In this document: in pieces, positions 34,515 through 43,083 of the stretch
Numbering within the stretch: the first letter of the stretch is position 1
Layout: the number at the start of each line of letters is the position of its first letter
NCBI GenBank assembly: GCA_017465605.1
Contig: JAFTVW010000038.1
Coordinates: forward strand, 52,096 to 116,095
DNA: 64,000 nt
Reading direction: 5' to 3'
Source: Alistipes sp.
GTDB lineage: Bacteria > Bacteroidota > Bacteroidia > Bacteroidales > Rikenellaceae
The notes under the pieces: generated by a model
Databases searched by the model: none
The model's input: only the letters and a program-made list of their open reading frames with translations
Told to the model about the DNA's origin: nothing
Program-made: the position numbers and the translations under genes

Positions 34515-35645
34515 ATGAGAAATTTTGGAAACGCTATTTTGGCTGTTGTAGCCTTGTTTATTGGTTGTACGGGTAATGAAAAATGCGTGCGAGAAGCCGA
34601 CTACGGTCTTATACCCGATTATAAGTATGTGAAGAATGTACCTCTTACGACTGCTCGTATTGTGCGAGAGATTGCCAATACCGAGAACTACAATGCTGGT
34701 GAGATTGAAATAATTGATTCTATTGGAATAGTGCGTAATATTAGCGATGGAAGCGTATATGTTTTTAGTGTGATTAATATAAACTCAGGCAAGGACTTGG
34801 GTTCTTATTGCACCAATGGTCGCGGCCCTAAGGATATGACTTTTGGTGCAGTGCCACTGTCTGATGCTCATTATGTCGATGGAGAGTTGGTGAGCGAAAT
34901 TTATGATATGAACCGTAACAAAATCTACGCTTGGAATATTTCCCGCTCGATAGAGAGTGGATATACCGAGTTCGATTCTGTTGCAGAGTTGCCCAAATTT
35001 AGCAATGACTATTTCCAATTATCCATCTTGGATAGTAAGCACTATCTATGTTATAGAGATTGCAATACGTATTCTTACGATAGGGCAACCTGGACAATCG
35101 AAGCACCTAAGATTCAGCTGCGTAGTCGAGATGATTTATCGCTTGTCAAGGAGTATGACATATTTGTCGATACGCTTAAAATTGCACAATGGGGTGCGGC
35201 ACTTGATAACGCGGAGTTGAGCTACGGTATTTCATCACCTGTCGTTGCTCCGTCGCGCAATAAGGCCGTATTTAGGATTAGAGGCCCGAAGTCGCAGATT
35301 AATATTCTCGATTTGAAGAGTGGCGAAATTGAGGCCATAAGATTTAAGAGTGACGATGGAGAACCTAAATCTTATGGATATATGTATATAGAGTGTGGCG
35401 AAAAGTATATTTATGCTCTGTTTCAAACCGCGCCAAAGGTAAAAATGGGTGATACGAGCGAAGAAATGTCGGAATTTGTCAAGCAAAACAAGGCGCAGGT
35501 ACACGTGTTTGATTATAAGGGCAATCTTGTGGGGCGTTATGAACTTGATGGCCTATATAATACCATTTCGGTCTGCGATGGCCGATTGTATGCCCACACT
35601 CACTATTCGGGACGCCTGACCGAGTATGATTTGGGGTTGAAGTAG
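34515..35645 (+). CDS. BF3164-like (TolB-like) beta-propeller lipoprotein, copy 1
   Basis: 376 residues; MRNFGNAILAVVALFIGCTG is a lipoprotein signal with Cys18. The body (about 60-376) is a six-bladed propeller candidate with the family marker NGRGPKDMTFG near residue 98, strands such as INILDLKSGEIEAIRF and a C-terminal HTHYSGRLTEYDLGLK. Proteins of this Bacteroidota family are exported 6-bladed propellers of unknown role, often found in tandem. It lies 62 bp before its paralogue and is probably co-transcribed with it. Confidence 0.75.
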   Translation: MRNFGNAILAVVALFIGCTGNEKCVREADYGLIPDYKYVKNVPLTTARIVREIANTENYNAGEIEIIDSIGIVRNISDGSVYVFSVININSGKDLGSYCTNGRGPKDMTFGAVPLSDAHYVDGELVSEIYDMNRNKIYAWNISRSIESGYTEFDSVAELPKFSNDYFQLSILDSKHYLCYRDCNTYSYDRATWTIEAPKIQLRSRDDLSLVKEYDIFVDTLKIAQWGAALDNAELSYGISSPVVAPSRNKAVFRIRGPKSQINILDLKSGEIEAIRFKSDDGEPKSYGYMYIECGEKYIYALFQTAPKVKMGDTSEEMSEFVKQNKAQVHVFDYKGNLVGRYELDGLYNTISVCDGRLYAHTHYSGRLTEYDLGLK

Positions 35646-35707
35646 CGTGTAAAGATAACGTGTGAAAATAGTAGCAAAATTATATAATAGATAAACAATA
35701 GAAAATT

Positions 35708-36889
35708 ATGAAAGCAGTTAATTACGTTTTGAACATTGCGGCATTGGCAATTGTGTCGGCATCGGCTCTTATGTTGGGGGCGTGCTCTAATGAGGTGGAG
35801 CGAGAAGCCAGTTATTGCCTTAAACAGGATTATCGTTATGTGAAGGATAGACCATTGGTTGATGCCCGTTTGGCGCGTGAAGTACCCAACACAGAGAATT
35901 ACAATGCAACTACGATTACGGTGTTCGACTCTTTGGGCGTTGTGCAGAATTGGAGTATTGTCGGTGAAGGAGACGTTTTCAGTCTGATTAACATAAATAC
36001 AGGCGAAGAGTATGGCTCGTTTTGTCCTACTGGTCGAGGCCCAAAGGATATGACTTTTGGCTCAAATGTTATGTGCAAGCCGATGATTGTCGATGGCAAG
36101 ATTGTGATGATGGTATATGACTCTAATACTCACAAAATATTTACCTGGAATATTACTCGCTCGCTTGAGAACGGTCATACCGTGTATGACGATGTGAGAC
36201 AAATGCCTAAACTCAGTCGTTTAAGTTGGCTTTACGCATTAAACGATGATTACTATCTCAATTTTGAATCTGGTATGATATCAGGAGTCTCTACAATGGG
36301 CGGTGGCAACAACAATCAAGTGAAAGCAACAATGCCAAAATTCCAAATTAGAGGTGCTGATGATTTCTCGCTTATTAAGGAGTATGATATATATACAGAT
36401 AGTGTGAAGATGTGCGATGGAATTACAGCCCGAATGGTTAATACCCGCGCTCCGCACATTGTTCATAAGAGAGATAAGGCTATTTTTTCGCAACTCTATG
36501 TTCCACAGATAAATATTCTCGATTTGAAGAGTGGCAAGGTTGACGCCATAAGAATCAAAGGGGAAAAAGTGGAAACAGATATCGAAAAAATATGTGAATG
36601 TTATGGAGATTTCGATAGCGACGATAAATACATCTATGCTCTGTATAACAACAATTCAACCGTAGAGTACGAGAAAATGATCTATGGCGAAAACAAGGAT
36701 TTGGATGCCGCATCGGCCTATGTGAGAAATACACCAACTCAGTTGCTCGTTTTTGACTATGATGGCAATTTGGTGGCACGCTACAAGCTCGATGGTTTGT
36801 ACGATACCATTTCGGTATGCAACGGCCGATTGTATGCCCACACTCACTATTCGGGACGCCTGACCGAGTATGATTTGGGATTGAAATAA
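35708..36889 (+). CDS. BF3164-like (TolB-like) beta-propeller lipoprotein, copy 2
   Basis: 393 residues with a lipoprotein signal (Cys27 in LMLGACSNE). It has the same plan as copy 1, including TGRGPKDMTFG and the identical last 20 residues. The DNA coding for these last residues is almost identical in both genes, again pointing to exchange between tandem copies. The middle part differs and has a Gly/Asn insertion (TMGGGNNNQ). The second gene of the pair; no promoter of its own was recognised. Confidence 0.75.
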   Translation: MKAVNYVLNIAALAIVSASALMLGACSNEVEREASYCLKQDYRYVKDRPLVDARLAREVPNTENYNATTITVFDSLGVVQNWSIVGEGDVFSLININTGEEYGSFCPTGRGPKDMTFGSNVMCKPMIVDGKIVMMVYDSNTHKIFTWNITRSLENGHTVYDDVRQMPKLSRLSWLYALNDDYYLNFESGMISGVSTMGGGNNNQVKATMPKFQIRGADDFSLIKEYDIYTDSVKMCDGITARMVNTRAPHIVHKRDKAIFSQLYVPQINILDLKSGKVDAIRIKGEKVETDIEKICECYGDFDSDDKYIYALYNNNSTVEYEKMIYGENKDLDAASAYVRNTPTQLLVFDYDGNLVARYKLDGLYDTISVCNGRLYAHTHYSGRLTEYDLGLK

Positions 36890-37018
36890 GCGTGTAATAT
36901 AGCCTTGTAAGGGCTGACAACAAACAAAAATAGTTATATTTGTAAACCAAAATTAGAAGTAATTGTTTCTTGTATTTTGCAAATTAGGCGAGAGAATAGA
37001 ATTATTATAAATATTGAT

Positions 37019-37756
37019 ATGCGAAAAATTGAGGTTTGTTGTGGCTCACTCTACGAGGTGCGCGAGGCTGAGGCTGGTGGTGCCGTACGGGTAGAGTTGT
37101 GCGGTGCAATTGCTTGCGGAGGTGTAACTCCAAGCTATGGAGTGCTTAGGCAGGTGGCCGAGGCCAATCTGAAAATCGATGTCAATGTGTTGATTCGCCC
37201 TCGCGAGGGTAGTTTCCTCTACTCTTCGGAGGAGCTCGATGCAATGTGTCGCGATATTGTTCTGTGCCGCGAATTGGGGCTGCACGGAGTGGTGATAGGC
37301 GCACTTACAGCCGAGGGTGATGTGGACACAGAGGCTTGTCGCAAGATGATGGAGGCTGCTGGGGATATGTCGGTTACGTTCCATCGTGCATTTGATGTGT
37401 GTCGTGACCCAAAGCAGGCGTTGGAGGATATTATCTCGCTCGGCTGTCATCGTCTGCTCTCGTCGGGGCAAGAGTGCTCGGCAGAGCTGGGAGCTGAACT
37501 ATTGGCCGAGCTTGTGCGTCAGGCCGATGGCCGCATAATTGTTATGCCCGGAGCAGGCATACGCCCCTCTAATATTGCCCTTATAGAGCAAAAAACAGGG
37601 GCCGCCGAGTTTCACTCAACGGCCCGCATAACACGAAGCGATGGTATGAATTTCTCTCACCCAAGAGTGAGCTTTGCGGTGTCACCCTCTGATGAAGGCC
37701 GCACGTCGCTCTCGGATAGAGCCATCGTATCACAACTTGTGAATAACCGACTTTAA
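37019..37756 (+). CDS. cutC: CutC family protein
   Basis: 245 residues from the ATG at 37019 (MRKIEVCCGSLYEVREAEAG). TIM-barrel family with RVELCGAIACGGVTPSYG, the IDVNVLIRPREGSFLYS strand, a conserved HRAFDVCRDP and the RIIVMPGAGIRPSNI segment. CutC was named for copper tolerance in E. coli, but its biochemical role is disputed, so only the family is firm. A TATATTTG -7 box lies at 36935-36942. The C-terminal 27 bp overlap the convergent transglutaminase gene. Confidence 0.93.
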   Translation: MRKIEVCCGSLYEVREAEAGGAVRVELCGAIACGGVTPSYGVLRQVAEANLKIDVNVLIRPREGSFLYSSEELDAMCRDIVLCRELGLHGVVIGALTAEGDVDTEACRKMMEAAGDMSVTFHRAFDVCRDPKQALEDIISLGCHRLLSSGQECSAELGAELLAELVRQADGRIIVMPGAGIRPSNIALIEQKTGAAEFHSTARITRSDGMNFSHPRVSFAVSPSDEGRTSLSDRAIVSQLVNNRL

Positions 37757-40342
37757 TTGCTCAGCAAGCGAGGTGTTGTAACCCTGCGAGAAATAGACGA
37801 TTCTGCCGAAGCTGTCGCAGATAGCGATAACGGGCAGAGTCGGAGATTGCGAGTTGCAACCCGAGCAGAGCATCTGACGAACTTTATTCGCGGGGTCTGT
37901 ACCGTAGTTGATATTATTCAACGCGGCAAGGGCTCCGCGATTAAATTTAGCTGCATCTTCGGGTGTGGCGTTGAGTAATACGATGGGGCGATTCCACTCG
38001 TTGAGTGTTCCTGCAATCGAAGCCAAGCCGCGAGTGGCGTGGTTTGTAGGCTCGTCGCTTGTACCCATCACCGCTACAATAAAGTAGCCACGACCTGTGG
38101 TCGAAAGAATTGAAACCTCGGCCTTACCGCCGTCGGGCATATATTTACGCTCGGCGTCCATCGAACCAATCACGCCGATATCGTCGTTGGCAGGGCGTAC
38201 AACCAAATCAACCTTTGTTGTCTTACCAGCCTCGATGGTGAATGTGGTGTTGTGAGAGAGAATCTTGCCGCTGGCCATACGATTACCCGTTGTAAGCATA
38301 TAATATCCCTCCTCCAACTGGAATTCGCGGGCCAATAGGTCTGCCGACGAGTTGGGACCTAAGTCGATATCAGAGCCACGAGAGAAACGAATCGGACGGC
38401 ACTCACCATTCTCGATGCGTGAGATTGTGAATTGTGGATTAGGCATTGTGGGGATAACCTTGCGGTCGTAGAATGTGCGTAGGCTACCCATCTTAGGTAC
38501 TCGCTCCGACACCTCGCCGTCGAGTGCTACATCGACCCATCTTTCACCATTTTTGTATTGTGGTGAGCCAGTCATACCGCCCATTCTTGCAGGAATGCCA
38601 AATGTGCGACACGCTGCCACGAAGAAACGGTTGCGAGAGCTTGTATCGGCTTGACGCAGACGTAATACACCTGCTGGCGTGGCCTGCAATGCGATGGGGT
38701 TGTAATCGTCGGCAATAGAGATGTTCTCCTTTGTCCACTTGATGATGTCGGCACCCGATGGTTTGTCACCCAAATCGGCCGAGAGAGCAGCGCGGATAAC
38801 GTTGCGATATGGCTGCAAGAACTCGCTTGAAATACGAGGCGAGAGTACATATCGGGTGTATTCGGGGGTTAACTCGCCCTCGGGAGCAGAATCCAATGCG
38901 TCCTGCAATACTTCGAGCGATGTGTCGTGCAAATCCTTGCGTGAGATTGAACGCAGAATGGCAACTGCCTTCTGACGCTTATCGCCTGAGTTATTGTCGA
39001 GGAATGCTTTGATGGCGGGCCAATTACCGCGTGCGCCAATCAAAAGCGACTGCTCGGAGCGATTATAATCCTTGCACTGTTCAGGTTTGAGGAATGTGGC
39101 AACGTATGCCAAACGAATAGAGTCCTCGTGCGCCAAGCGAATCTTATTCTCGGCAATGGCATCATCTGTAAGGTTTACAGGAATCTCGCCCGGAACGGGA
39201 GGCGTGATGTCGTCGATATATTTGATAGCATCGCCCTCCTTGTATTTAAGAGGAACGGTGAGATTCTCGGTGTTGAGTTTCGCGAATCCGAAACGACCAT
39301 TGTGATTGGCCCATACAAGCATATCGCCCAAACCTGTGTGGAGCGATACCTGTCCCTGCTCGTTGCTGGGAAGAGTGACAACTGTGGTGAAATCGCCATA
39401 GTTGAAAATCTTGAACTCAACGGTTGCACCTACGACGGGCTTACCATCAGTGTCAGTGATTGTAACAACCGATTTGCGGGTTGGGGCGTAGTTGTCGATA
39501 ACGTTGATTTCGGTGAAGCACTCGGTACGCTGAATTACATCTTCGGGACCTTCGTAGTCTCCATATACGCGGGTGTGCATAAGCATTGCACGAGCCGCAG
39601 GCTGATTAAACCAAGCCACATTGAGCGCAGGCTCAGGCTCGCAAGCTCCCAAGAAGTACCACTTGCCATCAATCCACACCTCTACCCACGCGTGGTTGCT
39701 ATCGGTGTGAGCCCAACGAGGGGTATATACCTGACGAGCTGGAATACCTATGGCACGCATAGCGGCAACGGTGAATGTTGACTCCTCGCCGCATCGACCC
39801 TCGGCGTTACACATTGTAGCCAATGGCGATGAGGTACGGCTGTCCGAAGGAACGTACGTTACCTTCTCGTGACACCAGTGGTTAACCTCCAAAGCAGCAT
39901 CGTGCAGGCTCATTCCCTCTACTCGTTTGCGTAGAGTGTCGTAATAAATCATACGGAAATCGTCCAGTCGCTCGTTGTTTACACGAATTGGAAGCACGAA
40001 GTGGCGGAAGATATCCTCTGGAACTTGCTCTCCCCACGCCATCTGACGGCGTGCTTTGAGCGACATTCTTACATTGTCGAGGAAATATTCGCCTTCGTAA
40101 TCACCCATATCGGCCGAAGTCATATAGGCATATAAAAACTCCATAGCTTCGCGCTCGGCAGTTGAGAGATGCTTGTCGAAGATTTTGAAAACCTCGCCAT
40201 CGGTGAAGATTGCTTTGCGTGATTCAAATTTCTCGTGAATCTTTGCGCGAGTTGCCTCATCTGAGGTGAAATGACCACCGCAAGAGCAGAAAACAATGCT
40301 CGCAAGGGTTGTCAATAGAATAAAAAGTCTGTGTAATCTCAT
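37730..40342 (-). CDS. Transglutaminase-like lipoprotein with a degenerate second core
   Basis: 870 residues with a lipoprotein signal (Cys20-Gly in IVFCSCGG). A transglutaminase core lies at ~140-250 with Cys184 in GRCGEESTF and His217 in SNHAWVEVW; the usual third-residue Asp position falls in GACEPEP. A beta domain follows (about 290-350). Around 545-620 a second region (RFFVAACRTFGIPARMGGMTG) looks like a transglutaminase core without its Cys. The C-terminus has a periplasmic thioredoxin-like strand LPVIAICDSFGRIVYFSQGY. Likely a periplasmic or surface protease/crosslinking enzyme; its substrate is unknown. Confidence 0.75.
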   Translation of the reverse strand: MRLHRLFILLTTLASIVFCSCGGHFTSDEATRAKIHEKFESRKAIFTDGEVFKIFDKHLSTAEREAMEFLYAYMTSADMGDYEGEYFLDNVRMSLKARRQMAWGEQVPEDIFRHFVLPIRVNNERLDDFRMIYYDTLRKRVEGMSLHDAALEVNHWCHEKVTYVPSDSRTSSPLATMCNAEGRCGEESTFTVAAMRAIGIPARQVYTPRWAHTDSNHAWVEVWIDGKWYFLGACEPEPALNVAWFNQPAARAMLMHTRVYGDYEGPEDVIQRTECFTEINVIDNYAPTRKSVVTITDTDGKPVVGATVEFKIFNYGDFTTVVTLPSNEQGQVSLHTGLGDMLVWANHNGRFGFAKLNTENLTVPLKYKEGDAIKYIDDITPPVPGEIPVNLTDDAIAENKIRLAHEDSIRLAYVATFLKPEQCKDYNRSEQSLLIGARGNWPAIKAFLDNNSGDKRQKAVAILRSISRKDLHDTSLEVLQDALDSAPEGELTPEYTRYVLSPRISSEFLQPYRNVIRAALSADLGDKPSGADIIKWTKENISIADDYNPIALQATPAGVLRLRQADTSSRNRFFVAACRTFGIPARMGGMTGSPQYKNGERWVDVALDGEVSERVPKMGSLRTFYDRKVIPTMPNPQFTISRIENGECRPIRFSRGSDIDLGPNSSADLLAREFQLEEGYYMLTTGNRMASGKILSHNTTFTIEAGKTTKVDLVVRPANDDIGVIGSMDAERKYMPDGGKAEVSILSTTGRGYFIVAVMGTSDEPTNHATRGLASIAGTLNEWNRPIVLLNATPEDAAKFNRGALAALNNINYGTDPANKVRQMLCSGCNSQSPTLPVIAICDSFGRIVYFSQGYNTSLAEQLKSVIHKL

Positions 40343-40416
40343 TTTAATTAGTGTTTTGATGGTAAAAGTACAAATAATAAAGTAATTTTACACCCTCAAA
40401 AGCAGATATTTTTACA

Positions 40417-41706
40417 ATGCAGAGCAATTCAAGAGGAAATTTGGCGGCTTTGATTCCGCTTGTGGTATTTTTGGGAGTCTATTTGTTGGGCTCGATTCTG
40501 GCCAACGACTTTTATAAAATCCCTATTGTCGTGGCTGCTATGATAGCTTCGATTGTGGCGGTTGCGATGACTCGCAAGCAGAGTTTGGCCGAGCGTATTG
40601 GTCACTACTCGAAGGGCGCGACCGATGTGAATATAATGTTGATGATATGGATATTCGTGCTGGCAGGAGCTTTTGCAGCCTCTACCAAACAAATGGGAGC
40701 AGTCGATGCCACCGTTGCGTTGACACTCAGAATCGTTCCCGAAGAGTTCTTGCCGGCCGGAATATTCATTGCCGCTTGTTTCACATCTATTTCAATCGGT
40801 ACGTCGGTTGGAACAATCGTCGCCCTTACCCCAATCGCTTCGACCCTGGCCGAGCAGACGGGAGGTAATGTGGCTTGGATTGTGGCGATTGTTGTGGGCG
40901 GTGCGTTGTTTGGCGACAACCTGTCGTTTATATCCGATACAACCATTGCTGCAACCCGTACTCAGGGGTGTTCGATGCGAGATAAATTCCGTACAAATGT
41001 GTTGATTGTAACCCCTGCGGCCTTGATAACGCTGCTTATTTACATCTTCTCGCAGTCGCAGATATATCAATATGAAGCCGCAATGACCGATGTCGCTTGG
41101 TACACCATTTTGCCATATTTGTTGGTGCTTGTGACCGCAATTATGGGAATGAATGTACTTGTAGTGCTGGTGCTTGGTATTGTGTCGTCGGGTGTGATTG
41201 GTCTTTTGAGTGGCAAGATGAGTTTGCTGGATTGGTTTTCAACTTTGGGCGAAGGTATTGGCTCGATGGGCGAACTCATCATAATTACAATGATGGCAGG
41301 CGGAATGTTGGAGATGATTCGATTGAATGGTGGTATTGACTATATTATCTCGCGCCTTAGCTCTCGAATCCGCACACGTCGTGGGGCAGAGCTCTCGATT
41401 GCAGGACTTGTGATTTTTGCCGATGTGTGTACGGCCAATAATACGGTCGCAATTATCTCGATTGGTGAGATTGCCCGCCAAATAGCACAGAAATTTGGTA
41501 TCTCGGCACGTCGTGCGGCGAGTCTGCTTGATACGTTTTCTTGTTTCATTCAGGGTATTTTGCCATACGGAGCGCAACTTTTGATGGCTGCGGGATTGGC
41601 CTCAATCTCGCCCGTTGAGATAATTTCGTATCTCTACTATCCGATGATTATGGGCGGGTGCGCACTGCTGGCGATATTAATTCAGTGGCCCCGATACAAT
41701 AAATAA
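40417..41706 (+). CDS. NhaC-family Na+/H+ antiporter, second copy
   Basis: 429 residues, about 11 hydrophobic segments. The antiporter signatures GTSVGTIVALTPIA, GGALFGDNLSFISDTTIAATRTQG and a second DVCTANNTVAIISIG are clear. It is shorter and quite different from the one at 8466, which indicates two separate antiporter lineages and possibly different substrates. Divergent from the transglutaminase gene with a 75-bp shared upstream region. Inner membrane. Confidence 0.88.
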   Translation: MQSNSRGNLAALIPLVVFLGVYLLGSILANDFYKIPIVVAAMIASIVAVAMTRKQSLAERIGHYSKGATDVNIMLMIWIFVLAGAFAASTKQMGAVDATVALTLRIVPEEFLPAGIFIAACFTSISIGTSVGTIVALTPIASTLAEQTGGNVAWIVAIVVGGALFGDNLSFISDTTIAATRTQGCSMRDKFRTNVLIVTPAALITLLIYIFSQSQIYQYEAAMTDVAWYTILPYLLVLVTAIMGMNVLVVLVLGIVSSGVIGLLSGKMSLLDWFSTLGEGIGSMGELIIITMMAGGMLEMIRLNGGIDYIISRLSSRIRTRRGAELSIAGLVIFADVCTANNTVAIISIGEIARQIAQKFGISARRAASLLDTFSCFIQGILPYGAQLLMAAGLASISPVEIISYLYYPMIMGGCALLAILIQWPRYNK

Positions 41707-41737
41707 TTGGTCAGCAGGCAATTTTTTGGCTTTCAAT

Positions 41738-41768
41738 TTTGATAAAAAACAAAAAAGAGATAATTTTG
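41738..41768 (+). promoter_or_regulatory. Promoter of the exported isomerase-like gene
   Basis: TTTG (41738-41741), 19 bases, TAATTTTG (41761-41768). Perfect consensus; the leader to the ATG at 41878 is about 105 bases. Confidence 0.8.
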
Positions 41769-41877
41769 CATCTATGTAACAATTCGGGAACCTGTGGTTG
41801 TTGAATTAAAATGAATTGGGAACAAATAGGGAACGAATTGAGAACGAAGAATTATTAACCAAAAAATAGAAATTATT

Positions 41878-42882
41878 ATGAAGAAGTTTTCAACTTTATT
41901 GTTTTCTGCTGTGGCTGCCTTGATGGTAGTATCTTGCGGCGGAAATGCTCCTAAGAGCGAGTGTAAGGACCATTGTGACGACCACCTCCCAGTAGGTTTG
42001 CAGCTTTATAGCGTGCGTGGCGATATGGAGGCTGATTTTGCAGGTACTTTGAAGAAGGTTAAGGATATGGGTTATGATGGCGTTGAGTTCGCTGGTTTGT
42101 TTGGTAACTCTCCCGAGCAGATTAAGGCTTGGTGTGCAGAGCTTGGTTTGAATCCTATCTCTGCTCACGTTCCTTTGGCTGATATGTTGGCAGATATCGA
42201 CAAGGTTATCTCTGACTACAAGACTATCGGTTGCCAGTATTTGGTTGTACCTTACGTAACCGAGGAGCGTCGCCCAGGTGGTGAGAAGTTTATGCAGATG
42301 ATCGAGGAGATTCGCACAATTGGTCAGAAGGTAAAGGAGGCTGGTATGGTATTGCTCTACCACAACCACGATTTCGAGTTCAAGAAGACCGAGAGCGGTG
42401 AGTTTGGTTTGGATTACCTCTACGCTAACGTTTCTGCCGATTTGTTGCAGACTGAGTTGGATCAGTGCTGGGTTAAGTATGCAGGTCAGGATCCCGTAGC
42501 TTATTTGGAGAAGTATAGCGGTCGTTCACCAGTTGTTCACCTCAAAGATTTCCACGTTGAGGGTAAGCAGGAGGGTGACCCATATGCACTTATCGGTTTG
42601 AACGAGGGTGAGAAGAAGGCTAAGTCAGCATTTGAGTTCCGTCCTTTGGGTCACGGTGTGCAGAATATCCCTTCAATCATCGAGGCTTCAAAGAAGGCTG
42701 GTAGCAAGTGGCTTATCGTTGAGCAGGATCAGCCATCAATGGGTAAGAGTCCGTTGGAGTGCGTTGCAATGAGTATGGAGTATTTGAAGTCTATCACTCC
42801 CGATTGCCACGATGCAAACGGCAAGTGCACAAAGCCTGAGTCAGAGCAGTGCGCTAAGTGCAAGGCTGAGAGCAAGAAATAA
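41878..42882 (+). CDS. Exported sugar phosphate isomerase/epimerase-like TIM barrel
   Basis: 334 residues. MKKFSTLLFSAVAALMVVSC is a lipoprotein signal (Cys20). The xylose-isomerase-like TIM barrel covers ~38-300: GLQLYSVRGDM, GYDGVEFAG, HVPLADM, a metal-site candidate YHNHDFEF and the C-terminal WLIVEQDQPS. An unusual Cys-rich stretch flanks the barrel (ECKDHCDDH after the signal; CHDANGKC and CAKCKAESKK at the end). Codon use is strongly biased to GGT, AAG, GAG and GCT, unlike neighbours, suggesting high expression. It could be a periplasmic carbohydrate epimerase; the substrate is unknown. Confidence 0.8.
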   Translation: MKKFSTLLFSAVAALMVVSCGGNAPKSECKDHCDDHLPVGLQLYSVRGDMEADFAGTLKKVKDMGYDGVEFAGLFGNSPEQIKAWCAELGLNPISAHVPLADMLADIDKVISDYKTIGCQYLVVPYVTEERRPGGEKFMQMIEEIRTIGQKVKEAGMVLLYHNHDFEFKKTESGEFGLDYLYANVSADLLQTELDQCWVKYAGQDPVAYLEKYSGRSPVVHLKDFHVEGKQEGDPYALIGLNEGEKKAKSAFEFRPLGHGVQNIPSIIEASKKAGSKWLIVEQDQPSMGKSPLECVAMSMEYLKSITPDCHDANGKCTKPESEQCAKCKAESKK

Positions 42883-42958
42883 TCAAATTGCTATTAAGAC
42901 CCACCGCGATACATTCTACGGAGTGGAGGTTATGTAGGTCTTACGCTAAGAATATCTG

Positions 42959-42992
42959 AGAGTGTTTCATTGATTGAGACACTCTTTTTTTT
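42959..42992 (+). terminator. Terminator of the isomerase-like gene
   Basis: An 11-bp stem with one G-T (42959-42969 with 42975-42985) is followed by eight T. Confidence 0.85.
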
Positions 42993-43083
42993 GTGCAATT
43001 ATCATAAAAAATTGTGTGTGAGAGGTGTAAAGCTGAACTATTTTGTTACCTTTGTGTACGAACTAACTTAAAATAGAATAATT

